Assembly: GCA_000349905.1 (NCBI GenBank)
Contig: KB722744.1
Span: 737,441-759,799 of the forward strand
Direction: 5' to 3'
DNA length: 22,359 nucleotides
Source: Volvariella volvacea V23
Taxonomy: Eukaryota > Basidiomycota > Agaricomycetes > Agaricales > Pluteaceae
Shown here: in pieces, positions 9,481 to 18,961 of the stretch
How positions within the stretch are numbered: position 1 is the stretch's first letter
Layout: every line of letters starts with the position of its first letter
Program-made: the position numbers and the translations under genes
Notes under the pieces: generated by a model
Seen by the model: only the letters and a program-made list of their open reading frames with translations
What the model was told of the DNA's origin: nothing
The model's database searches: none

Positions 9481-11083
9481 CCGGGTTGCAGCCTTTATGC
9501 GTTCGTGTTCGATGACCTATTTGTCCTCAACTAGCTAAGCCTTTCGACAACCCTTAACAGTGGAGTGGTCAGGGACGGTGTGGGTTGGGATATCAAGGTC
9601 CTGCCTATCGAGGAGCAAAGGGGAGAAGAGGGATTCGGGGATAGAGGAAGAACCAACACAAGGTTTTGTTATGAACAATACTTATACCCAGCCGACAGTC
9701 AGAATGGTCTTGAGCGATCTTCCTCGTGCGAATGAGACCTGGACACAATGATGTGAACCTTTCCTCACAAAACGTCCCGCCACCGCTCAAAAAGCTTATT
9801 TATCACATATATCGCTTCTTTGTACACCTGAGATGCCCTACTTACCGTAATCAAATTGCGGTTACTGGTGCGCTCTCCTGGCTGGGCTGGCGCTCTTTCT
9901 CCTCCCCTTTCAAGCCGCGGTGGGAAATAGATCCAGGATAGGACTGTGTGTGTTTTTTTCCCTCCGCGGTTCCTTCTTGGCTTCGCATGACCCTCACAAA
10001 TCGTGTCGTCTTTTTCTCCTTCTGTCGTCCGAAATTGTTCGCCGTGTTTGTATTGCCGGCAGAGTACTAATGGCGTGGCGTTTCCCCAGTGCCTCGGCTA
10101 GACAGATGAGCTTGGGCTTACCCAGCCCTACTTATCAGATTGATAACGATTGGTCAATGTGATGGAAATCAAGATAACGAATGAGTCTGCGGCCTTGATC
10201 AGCGCTGTCCGAGGCAAAAGATTTGAAGGAGTTGGTATCTCGATGTGATGCAGAGAACAATACAGTACGTCACTATTACCTTCCCAATTACGACCTGGAG
10301 TGCCTTGAAGAAGCCTAAAGTCGCGTTAGATAGCGGCAGGAACGCGGATATTAAAACCGAATTAGGGAGTCCGGTTGTTGTGGACTGTCCACATGAGCGT
10401 CGTGTGGCGAAGGATTGATTGTGGCTGTTAGGAGAGACTTCGGATACTTACCAATAGAACGCTGCACCGGCAAAGTCGCCAAGAAGCAATGGTACGTTAA
10501 GCGATTTGCACGCTCGTAGGCGTTTGGATGTTAATCAAGGGGTGCGTGAAGTGAAGGTCAAAAGGGTAAGATGACCTGAATGCCACCGAACGTCGAATGA
10601 CGAGTGGAGCTCAGGCGACAGTGTATTGTACATGCACCGAGGGTCCAGGAAGCCGAAGAAGGGTTGACACGGAGCCGGCGAAAAAATCATCAGCTGGAGG
10701 GATGCTGGGGCTTGAATTTGCGACCTGAACGAAGGGGGATATCCGTTGGGCGTGCCAGGGATACGCAGTGTGTATCATTCTGCAACTCGATTACTCCGAG
10801 ATTTTAGAGTTCAAGGATGCAATTTTCTCTGTCGGAGAGAAGGCATGCCTGCGCGTGTAGCTGGGTTGGTGTACAGCTCATGAGCGCTGTGCAGAAAGTG
10901 CAATGCGCAAATCCTTCAGGTACCATCATCAAAGTCCGGCTGATCAAAGAGCAGGCGGGACGGAGTTTGATACCCTTTCCCTGACAGCCCGAGTCCTCAA
11001 CGAGGCGTTCTTATTGACGAGAATGTTTTACAGTTGTATAATGGCTTTCTTGCAGGCCAATGCCGCAATATAATGCGAAGGGC
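9481..11083. other. Mostly unassigned region
   Basis: No recognisable gene. The only coding-like signal is the weak spliced frame at 10128-10531, listed separately. Other open frames are short and family-free. A degenerate tRNA-like word near 10700-10740 was considered and rejected. Confidence 0.4.
10128..10531 (-). other. Possible two-exon coding fragment, unidentified
   Basis: On the minus strand an open stretch ends in SLNVPLLLGDFAGAAFYW at a good donor (GTAAGT, intron starting 10451). An acceptor TTTAG precedes 10314 in matching phase, and the frame continues as LLQGTPGRNWEG for about 60 codons to a TAG at 10128. There is no start codon I can support and no family I recognise. It may be a gene relic like those at 13-15.9 kb, or chance. 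Confidence 0.2.
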
Positions 11084-11116
11084 AGTCCAAGTGTTTAGGG
11101 TAGTCCAAGTGTTTAG
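11084..11116. repeat. Short tandem duplication, 18-bp period
   Basis: AGTCCAAGTGTTTAG occurs twice, at 11084-11098 and 11102-11116, separated by three bases. This is a simple two-copy repeat. Confidence 0.6.
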
Positions 11117-12429
11117 TATTTGCATTATGTACAGTCGGAACGAATGCAACGCATGCCCTACTGGCTTCCATTCTTGCAGTCAGCTCTTCCTCTTGGTTGC
11201 CTTGCATTTACGTTGCAGGACGCCGACTACTCGCAAGGGTGGAGTTGTGATGCAATAATACTGCACTGCAATAGAAAGTAGATAAACTGGATCACAAGCA
11301 AAAGCCGCGTCGCGGGAACAAATAGGACTCTGGCTGGCACCGTGGCACGTTACATGCTCCATTGTACAGCATCAAAAGTTCAGAACGGGATGAAGCTCTA
11401 CTCTGGCTCTTTTCATCAGTTCGAAGCACGGCGGCGTTAACCAGCCGTAGCTCGAGGGAGAACTTCCACCATCAAACTCTAAACCTAAATCAAGCAACAT
11501 CTGTTCAAATTCTTGAAGCGTGGTTCAAAGGGAAAAGGAAGAGGTCAAAGCGTAAGAGAAGCGTTGAATGCCTTGGTGTGTTGTGTCCTACCAAGACGGA
11601 CTTCTTTATCAGCGGACTTCTCTTCACCCATGCACAGGTGCATGGGCTTCCATCTTGTGAATCAGCTCTAATGCTCCGCCAATTATCAATCATATTGAAT
11701 CCCGCAAAGGAATACAAGTGAGCGAAAAAGTCTTCCCTAGGTACGTGCAAATGGAGAATTGGGGCTTTTTGTGTACGGGCTTCTGATGAAGCTCGAAATA
11801 TGTCTATAAAAATAGAAGGCTCGGGCGCTTCAACACCGAATCGTGCGCACACTGTAGTCAGAAACTATGAAGGATCAAGGCATTAAAACTCTTACACAAC
11901 AAACAACTAATGCTAGGGTTTAGCCCATTTGACGCCCTACAGGATCGGGATTTATATAATGAAAACATCAGTAGCAGAAATATATGCACCTTGTTGATCC
12001 TCTTGCAGATGTCATTAAGTCAACCAGGTATGAAGTATAATTTGCCTTCGGAAGGCAAAGTAGGGATATGCTTGGCAAAAGTCGATAACGCCAGAATAGA
12101 GGTCCTACACTCTAGAAGCACCCAAGCTGTAGGTCTAGGAGGACTCCGATCACCAGCTCCCATGTGTCTCACCGTCCCTTTGCACTCCTCCAGATACGTT
12201 TTGGAATGAACACTGATCAACATAATAAAGCATCCGCCCTCGTATCCATCAGGCTCAAGGAGCACGCCATATCTGGAACACCAGCAGCTAGGACCTGCCT
12301 GTATGCCATGCAGACTTACACATGTGCACGCTGTTTCAGCCTCACTAAATTCCTGATGAAGAGATTGCTGATTTAAATTATCTCCCACAATTTCAGACCA
12401 CAATTCGGAGAATTCCGACCACAGCCTGT
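11117..12429. other. Unassigned region
   Basis: No gene is supported. Two stretches near 11163 and 11644 share a GGCTTCCAT..TTG..CAGCTCT pattern, perhaps an old duplication. A perfect palindrome lies at 11627-11646. Confidence 0.4.
11627..11646. repeat. Perfect 9-bp inverted repeat with 2-bp loop
   Basis: CCCATGCAC, then AG, then GTGCATGGG. The symmetry is complete over 20 bases. No associated gene end is visible, so its role is unknown. Confidence 0.5.
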
Positions 12430-12862
12430 GATGTGTCGCAAATTCTAAAAATGGGTTTTGACTAATCCCGACCCGCCGTGACCGCCTTCGAACCGACCCC
12501 CAGTCGGAGCCGGTCACGACAGACACGTTTGTGTCACGACCATTCCTACCATCAGTCCCGACCATCGTCGCGACCACGGCAGTGACCGAGGGAATGACTA
12601 AACGCCACATGGTAGGGATAGCTGTTATGACACAATGAGCAGTAGCTCCGACCGAAAAGAGTTTTGCTGTGACGTGTACAACACGTGGTCGGGAGTGATG
12701 CGGGAAAGGAAAGGGCTGTAATTGGACCGGTCGGACCACTACTGAGACAGATGTAAATTTTTTGTTATTACTGGGGTTCGAACTCGGGATCTCAGCAGAA
12801 GGGACTTACGTAGTATATCTTGACTTGACGGACACAGTTACCACTATGCCAAATGGCCATAC
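12430..12862 (-). mobile_element. tRNA-derived SINE-like element
   Basis: Read on the minus strand, a tRNA-like head begins near 12862. It has an A-box-like TGGCATAGTGG (12851-12841) and a B-box-like AGTTCGAACCC (12784-12774) that fits the RNA polymerase III consensus with one mismatch. The T-arm does not pair as in a working tRNA, so this is not a tRNA gene. The head is followed by an A/T stretch and a body of about 330 bases unusually rich in GGTCGG / CCGACC words (at least six). The 3' limit near 12430 is approximate. I found no target-site duplication. The 239-codon minus-strand frame overlapping the body is incidental. Confidence 0.5.
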
Positions 12863-13004
12863 ATTATAGTCGTAACTCAGGTCATCATCTCCTTCTGGTT
12901 CTGAGTTTATCAACGGTGCGTTACGCCAAATTAGATTTGGGTGGCATATGTGCTCACGAACAACTGACTATAACACAAAATCAACAAATGCGAAAACTTA
13001 TAAA

Positions 13005-13660
13005 CATGAATCTGACCTCGCTCTTCCGTCAGAGGGTTTCGTCATTGATGATTTGGTCCCATAGTAATGTGTATGGGCTCTCGAAGTTCTTAGTGGCAAG
13101 GTACTGCACCGGACTATGAAGGAATTGGAGAACATTGGAGGGATACAGATAGTACAGTGTAGTGAAATAAGGGCGAGGAGAAGGAGACGAAGACACATCG
13201 AAGTAAAGCTGCTTTCGAGGGTTTTCCAAGTGAGATCAGACTGGGCCTTGAGCATTAGCTCTACAGATGGTCCCTCCACTTGTTCAGGTTTGATTACGAG
13301 CTCCTTTGCGTGGTTGATTGCAGCATTAGAAATTTAGGTTGTTCCAAGGCAGGTCGCAGAACGACGTCAAACCAAGAGATAACGGAGGTAGGAGGCAACA
13401 CAGGATTAAGGTGATACAGAATGGCTAGGAATATCTCTGTTTGGATGAAATGAGTGATCTACGACATCGTGGTGGATGGTGGCTAGCTGGTCCTTGAATG
13501 AAGGGAACGTATCCGCCGGGTGATCTTGAGAGGAGACAAGGACCATGAATTCATCAACCAGGGTTAATAGGTTGGCTGTTGGCAGGCAGTCCGAAGTACC
13601 CTCGAGTACCGTACGGATATGATGAGCAAGCATTAAGCCTGGCATCCAATCGAGGTTCTG
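13005..13660 (-). pseudogene. TSC1: Hamartin (TSC1) gene relic, internally deleted
   Basis: On the minus strand an N-terminal part begins near 13645 (MPGLMLAHHIRTVLEG) and continues through LLTLVDEFMVLVSS and HHDVVDHS. It then shifts frame into IQTEIFLAILYHLNPVLPP and SWFDVVLRPALEQP. After another shift comes NAAINHAKELVIKP. Around 13210-13230 the frame moves to YFTTLYYLYPSNVLQFL and SPVQYLATKNFESPY, matching the LYxLYPxNxLxFL core of hamartin, the TSC1 subunit of the Rheb-inactivating TSC complex. The long stretch that normally separates these parts (about 200 residues or more) is missing, and nothing recognisable follows the stop at about 13029. This is a broken copy; an intact gene is expected elsewhere. 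The assignment rests on remembered family motifs. Confidence 0.6.
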
Positions 13661-13954
13661 CAGTGACTAAATTGGATGGGTATTATCATCTCGTCAAGCT
13701 GCAAGGACTCCACATGTCTGCCATTCACAACCATATGTAACAAATCATAGCAGGGTCAAACAAGCACACCCCGCCTGCTCATCGTTGAGGGTGTCGAGCT
13801 CAATCTATAGCCCGAAGAGAGACTTAGATAAGGTATGCCAGACCCATCACCCATGTCGGTGCCCCTGTGAGACGCAAGTTTCATAGTCGCATCATGTTCT
13901 TGCTGGTGGATTGCTCAGGTTCACTGTGGATGTACTAATTCAGTGGTTCCATAG
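13661..13954. other. Spacer between TSC1 and NAC-alpha relics
   Basis: The divergent upstream regions of the two relics. A candidate start exon for NAC-alpha lies at 13853-13866 (ATG TCG GTG CCC CT, then GTGAGA), which would splice in frame to 13955. Nothing else is seen. Confidence 0.35.
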
Positions 13955-14740
13955 ATTTCTGCTCATAGAGGAAGTTCACTTTGACCACTCCGACTACAAG
14001 CATGACCATGAACATGGCTACGAACACAACCATGATCACTCCCATGAAGATCCCACCTCTGCGGCTACCTTGGAGAAGGTGCAATCACGTTCTGAGCGGA
14101 AAGCGGGGAAGGCCAGCTTGGGCTTGAAAGAGAGTTCCCAATATTACTCGGGTGACACTGAGGAGACCTAAGGACGTATGCACATAAGTCGCATTATGCG
14201 TGGAACCATGCTCATGGCTACCAGGTCCTCTTTGTCTTGGCTTCCTCAGAGGTCTACAAGTCACCTAACAGCGATTGCTACATAACATTTGGCAAGGCCA
14301 AGGTAGGCTAAATGACATTTGCATTGTTCCGCTACTCACTGTGGAACAGATCGAAGATATGGGATCTCAAGCATCACTGACCACTGCCCAAAACTCGACT
14401 GCAAGTGCTGGTGGAGCTTCGCTAGACAAAAAGGCCATAGCAAACGATGCTGATGACCAGCTACTGGAGCTCGAAGCGCCGGAGGATGATGGTCCAGTAG
14501 ATGAGACGGGTGTCGACCCCAAAGACATCAAGCTAGTGATGACGCAGGTACGCCATTCCCAGATATTCTTATGTGCACTTTACCCAATGTTCAATCAGGT
14601 TAACTGCTCACGCGCAAAAGCTGTTCGTGTCTTAAAAGAAAGTGGAGGAGATCTCATCAATGCCAGTAAGTATGTCTACTGCACTATAAGTGAACTACTA
14701 ATTCATATGCGCAAAATTAGTCATGGCGGCGAGCGAGTAG
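13955..14740 (+). pseudogene. EGD2: Nascent polypeptide-associated complex alpha (EGD2-like), one frameshift
   Basis: NAC-alpha pairs with the beta subunit at the ribosome exit site. Exons: about 13955-14175, 14225-14302, 14350-14547, 14599-14665, 14721-14740. Visible in order are a His/Asp-rich N-terminus, QSRSERKAGKA, the NAC-domain block [42 protein letters not shown], and the C-terminal UBA domain (GVDPKDIKLVMTQ, CSRAKAVRVLKESGGDLINA) ending in the normal IMAASE stop. All five introns keep frame. One extra base within 14127-14134 shifts the frame before RVPN, and two residues usual just before it appear missing. The usual MSIEE start reads LLIEE here (ATG not present); the alternative start at 13853 is unproven. 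Probably a pseudogene; a sequencing error at one base cannot be excluded. Confidence 0.8.
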
Positions 14741-14808
14741 TCTTCTTCTGTCTTGTATTCCCACTCTATACTATCATCCATGAATCTAATTATTTGCGAT
14801 TCCGATTA

Positions 14809-15726
14809 TCACTGGGCATTAGAAAAGATCTCCCAGAGTCTAAGTTCTACATAGTAGTTTGACCTCTCCCAACCATTTCAACACCTTTGCAGCCTTCCGG
14901 TTGTGCGTCGGGCTTTTTTACGACCAAACCAAGGTCATGAGCAGCCATTACGACCAGATCAGTTAGCTCTTATTTAGCAAACATATGGTAATATCGATTG
15001 AAGGTTTGCAATTCTAAATTATTCAAAACCCATGGAACGACAACGTCCACGCCTGTCTCAATAGAAGGATCATTGATAGGTATTTTCCTTTTGGAAAGTG
15101 AGTCTTGCTCTACGGCCCATACGTAAATTAGGATGCACCCATGTCTGGATGAGACTGCATGAAGAAGTCGCTGTTGGTATCCGGTGAAGCTAGTGATATA
15201 CTCTAAGTTAGAAGGGATTTCACCTGTACTGCGAGCTTTCTTCGTTCTGACGTTGCAAGGTGGTGTATCGTTGCAATAGAAATCGCATAATCCTAAATGG
15301 CGAATGTTAAATATATGATCAAGTAAACCCAAAATTGAACACTTACAAATGCACCTGCTTGCCAATTTGATCCTAGAACGTCACCCCATACAACCTCCCT
15401 ATCCCGTCCGCTAGCACGCTGAGCAATTTGAAGTAAGTTGCGACTTCTGTCCGTGCCTATTGTCCAGACAGCCCCAGGACGGTCAGATGGAAGTGGCAGG
15501 TATTTTCCATTTCCGGTTCCTGAGTCAAGGCCTTCCCAACCAGTAGGTAGGTCAGCAAGAAAATTTGCGATATATGGGCCATGGTTATCTATTTGTTAAT
15601 TACCTGAATGACAAATTACAACCGATTGACCTTGTAGCGCGTGGAAGAGAAATGGCTCGCGATCTGGTCGTACGCCTGAGGCTCCCCATCGATTGTAGTG
15701 GTCATAACATTTCGAGGCGTTGCCAT
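14809..15726 (-). pseudogene. TRM9: Trm9-type tRNA (uridine-34) methyltransferase relic
   Basis: Trm9, with Trm112, makes the final methyl ester of mcm5U at the tRNA wobble position. Minus-strand exons: 15726-15631 (MATPRNVM.., ASHFSSTRYK), about 15590-15347 (SAM-binding GLDSGTGNGKYLPLP, REVVWGDVLG), 15292-15224 (DYAISIATIHHLAT), and 15170 onward (CILIYVWAVEQDSLSKR, VVVPWVL, FNRYYHMFAK). Lesions: the second exon does not join the first in frame near PWP/YIANF, a TAA stop at 14972-14970 follows HMFAK, and a one-base shift near 14860 precedes the normal C-terminus WERSNYYVELRLWE, which ends at 14809. Sequence beyond the stop is still clearly Trm9, so decay is recent. It is convergent with the NAC-alpha relic, ends about 70 bases apart. 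Confidence 0.8.
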
Positions 15727-15780
15727 CGATAGAATAGGAAAAGCTGCAGGTTCAGGATCAAATAGCGGGATAAAATAATA

Positions 15781-15897
15781 CTAGACAAGAAGGCCGTAGC
15801 AAACGATGCTGATGACCAGCCGTCAGAGCTCGAAGCGCTGGAGGATGATGGTCCAGTAGATGAGACGGGTGTCAACCCCAAAGACATCGAGCTAGTT
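15781..15897 (+). pseudogene. Second, truncated NAC-alpha fragment
   Basis: 116 bases (15781-15896) align without gaps to 14422-14537 of the NAC-alpha relic, with ten differences by hand count, and encode DKKAVANDADDQPSE to GVNPKDIELV. Similarity starts and stops abruptly, with unrelated flanks on both sides, and no further exons are found. It lies just upstream of the TRM9 relic start. It is an orphan exon piece with no function expected. Confidence 0.85.
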
Positions 15898-16699
15898 CTA
15901 TGTCATACATGAACATTGTGTCCAAACACCACTCCCACCACGACTACCAAAAGATTTAAGAAATACTAGCAGACACCAAGCCACAACGAGCAAACGCCAA
16001 CCCAACACGACAAAGAAAATGACTCAAAAGGTTCCCCTACGATCCTAGAGCACACAGCCGATGTCGCAGCTGGGTATTGGGTTGTATAATGGCTATACGG
16101 AGCAATCGAAATTCGCGAAATTGATAGATTTGCATATTCATGTGCTCTCCGAAATAATTCTTGTATGACTTGTAGGTATTACAAAATGTAACATTGCATA
16201 CATACAGGCTGGAACACGGGGGCTGCGTAGGTGAGCGGAGAGACATTCAGATGCTCGCACGATCAAGGGAAGTGTATCATTGCATGGGCGCAGGGGCAGC
16301 GGTTGTGATAAAGGATGTGGGCGAGGAGTAAGTGTACTTGCTTGTGTCGTTGAGTCAGTCGGTCACTGTCCTTACCCCACATTTTTGAGCAGATTTGACA
16401 CCTAGCAACAAATAGGAACTCTATGAACAAGTGGAGGGAGTGAGGCCAACGAGGGGAGCACAATGACGGGTGGTGATGTAAACAGACAAGAAGCCCACAC
16501 AACACTAATTTTTAATGCTGGTCAATCGGCATGCATCACACATGAGGTTGGGGACGACAATCTGATATTCAATAAAAGTTTTACTAACTAGCTATGTATT
16601 AGTATCTAATGCTAGCCTCAAATCTAACAAAGTACGATGTTCTTCCGATGTATCATGCAATGATCTATGAAAAACTATAAATTCTCGATTAAAGCTGAA
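15898..16699. other. Spacer before the transposon genes
   Basis: No gene is supported. A 5'-leader-like stretch ends in ATG ACT CAA AAG near 16020, but its frame closes at once. A CACTA word at 16503-16507 is a speculative candidate for the end of the transposon on the right. The minus-strand frame at 16263-16505 has a CxxC..H..H pattern but stops and lacks C2H2 spacing. Confidence 0.35.
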
Positions 16700-18827
16700 T
16701 CAAGCATGCTTGTTCTTGTTGCGGCGTGTAGTACGAGCAGAGGGTGCAGGAGGAACCTTGGCTTTTCCTTTTCCCTTTGCAGCCTTGCGTGCACAGATAC
16801 CACCATCATTGTCATCACCATTTCTACCAACTTCGTCGTCATTCTCATTGTTGGAAGCCTGAGCAGTAGTGATTGTGGCAGTCATACTGGAAGGGCCAGC
16901 ACCACCAGTCATTTCAAGGGCATGAGGCAGGGAACTGGTGCTGGAGATGTGAGTGGTGGTAGCAGTGGCGAATGCGTCTTGAACAGTAGAGTTGAGTTGA
17001 TTTTCAAGGTGGATTTTTTTGATGCGATCTGCAAGACTCTGGCGTTGTGCAGCTTCAGGATCATTCCTGTCATCTGTAGGCTCTTCCGTAGAGTCATCGT
17101 CAGGTCGCTGATTGCCGAACAGGGTCTTATTCCAAAGTGTGAGTGTCGTGTGGAAGGCAGAAGTGTTTTTGATGTTCTCAAGGAGTTCGTAGTGATAATG
17201 ATAGAGCTTCATATAAGAGATACCAGACAGAAGCCCCTTTGGAGCAAACTCAACGTCATTGGAGAGTATGAAGTATGTCTGAAGAAGTGTTAAGTAAGTG
17301 ATTAATAAATTGCGAAGGTGAGCAAGGCCACTTACCAGTATGAATGTGCATACCATGAGGCCAATTGTTGTCTCCTTGACATCCCAGAGCTTCATACAGG
17401 TTTTGGCCTTTCCAGATCTCTGTGTGCTAGTAGAAGCAGATGAAGGGCCATCAATCATCACCTTTGCACACTGAAAACAACAACGAAGGCATTAGAAATG
17501 AGAGCAAACGAAGTTGGAGATGAAAACATACAAGAGCAAGGCGTGAGTTTTGAAATATATCACCACCATCTGGGTCCTTAGATGGGCCAGTAGCAAACAA
17601 GGGAGTTTTGGCAGGAAGAGACTCATTTGGTGAACCTTTGAGAAGGGCGATTACCTCCTCGCATGACTTGCGAGCATTAGCATTCTTAGCAACTATGGCA
17701 GGGAGGCACCAGATGGCTGCAATGCAATCACGGAGGTTAGAGATGAGATGCTTCCGGCCTGCTCGAATAGATGGTTCAAACTGTATTCACGACATTGTCA
17801 GCCTTGTGAAGTTCCAAATCAAGGAAACTTACAATAATTCTAAACCCAGTGTGACCACGAATCAAGTCACGTAGATGGTCAGGTATGTTGTCATACAAGG
17901 ATACGAGAAGGCAAAAGTCAAGATCCTTGGGATTGACAGATAGTCGTGAGGGAAGTGAAGCATTAGGATTGGGGCAAGGAGGAGGGGTATTATAGAAGCT
18001 CTCAGTACCCGAACTCGGCATGAACATCTCGTACATCACACCAAATTTCTTCCCAAATTGTTGAATTTCCTTGAGAACCGAAACTGGGAGTTTTGTAGCG
18101 GGGTCAATCTGATTGTCGTCATCACTGGAGAAACCTTCTTTGGATGCTGTGGCTTTAGATGATCCCTTGGAAACTAAAGAATATATATAAGCAGCTGACA
18201 ACAGATCAGGAGAAGGAGAGGAGCCTAGGAAGATAAGAAAAACAGGATTGATAGAGCTGAGACAAGTGATTCCAAGAATTCCAACTGAGTCTGAGCCCAA
18301 GTCCAAGTCTGAATTGGAAAGAACAAGGAGAGGAGACTCGCAAAGACAAGCAGCTAGACCCCTGAGGTGGAATTATCATCTTCCTCACTCTCGCTGATCT
18401 CATCATCCTGGGGATCAAGGGGAAGGGTAATAACAAGGGTAATGGCACTACCTTTCTTCATCCTAGATTGGCTAAGTATGAGACTACGGTTTTCATCTTG
18501 CAGCTTTTGAACCTGCAGCTGCAACTTTTGGAGTTGCTAATATGGTGATAAGTGGACTGCGAAGTGCTATAATGGAGGAAGATGTCATACCTCAATGTAT
18601 AAGGCTTGTGGAGTGGCAATGGCCAGTTGCTCCGATGTAACATGCAATGGAGGCTGATAATCAGCCAAAGGTGGAGCCACTGCAGTGGAGGCAGACATCG
18701 CATGCAACCCAGATGGCTTCGAAGTGCCAGGAATAGCAGTTGGGGAAAGGTGGAGATGACTCGGAGTCATTGAGAGTGATGCACAAACTCGAATGAGGGA
18801 AAGTAATGCCCTTGGGTCATGGGTCAT
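16700..18827 (-). CDS. Transposon-associated protein of unknown function
   Basis: Minus-strand exons: 18827-18591, 18536-about 18360, about 18300-17833, 17780-17532, 17470-17336, 17278-16700. The start is ATG at 18827. Exon 2 begins with a leucine/glutamine coiled coil (QLQKLQLQVQKLQDENRSL) and ends very acidic. The third exon carries FGKKFGVMYEMFMPSSG, DFCLLVSLYDNIPDHLRDL and GHTGFRII. Exon 4 has RAGRKHLISNLRDCIAAIW, exon 5 CMKLWDVKETTIGLMV, and exon 6 SYMKLYHYHYELLENI and a Lys/Arg-rich tail (TTRRNKNKHA) that could be nuclear-targeting. This arrangement recalls lineage-specific Agaricomycete proteins found beside large transposons; no function is known to me. All junctions keep frame except exon 2 to 3 (18360 to about 18300), where no GT..AG pair fits the phase: a frameshift, or an exon I missed. 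It lies 134 bases downstream of the transposase on the same strand. Confidence 0.6.
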
Positions 18828-18961
18828 GGTATATATATATGAAAAGAAAAATATTATATTGCACAGGATAAATAGTCCGTGGACCTGCTCGATAAATAAA
18901 TCTAGGAGTATGCATAATGAGTGAATGGTTTACGTGCAGAAATGTGAACTATACTCGAACC
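18828..18961. other. Gap between transposase and accessory gene
   Basis: Only 134 bases, A/T-rich with a TATATATATA run at 18833-18839 just upstream of the accessory gene start. It may serve as terminator for one gene and core promoter for the other. Confidence 0.3.

Noticed and set aside
10695..10750. tRNA-like T-arm/B-box word on the minus strand
   Set aside because: T-stem and acceptor do not pair and no anticodon arm can be drawn; too degenerate to call.
12020..12739. Minus-strand frame of 239 codons
   Set aside because: Overlaps the SINE-like body, has no family resemblance, and its Val/Thr/Arg-rich content follows the repeated CCGACC words.
16263..16505. Zinc-finger-like CQIC..H..H pattern in a minus-strand frame
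   Set aside because: Spacing between Cys and His pairs is not the C2H2 spacing, and no gene model or neighbouring finger supports it.
16667..17293. Plus-strand frame of 208 codons
   Set aside because: Antisense to the last exon of the accessory gene, which has good splice phases and a coherent protein.
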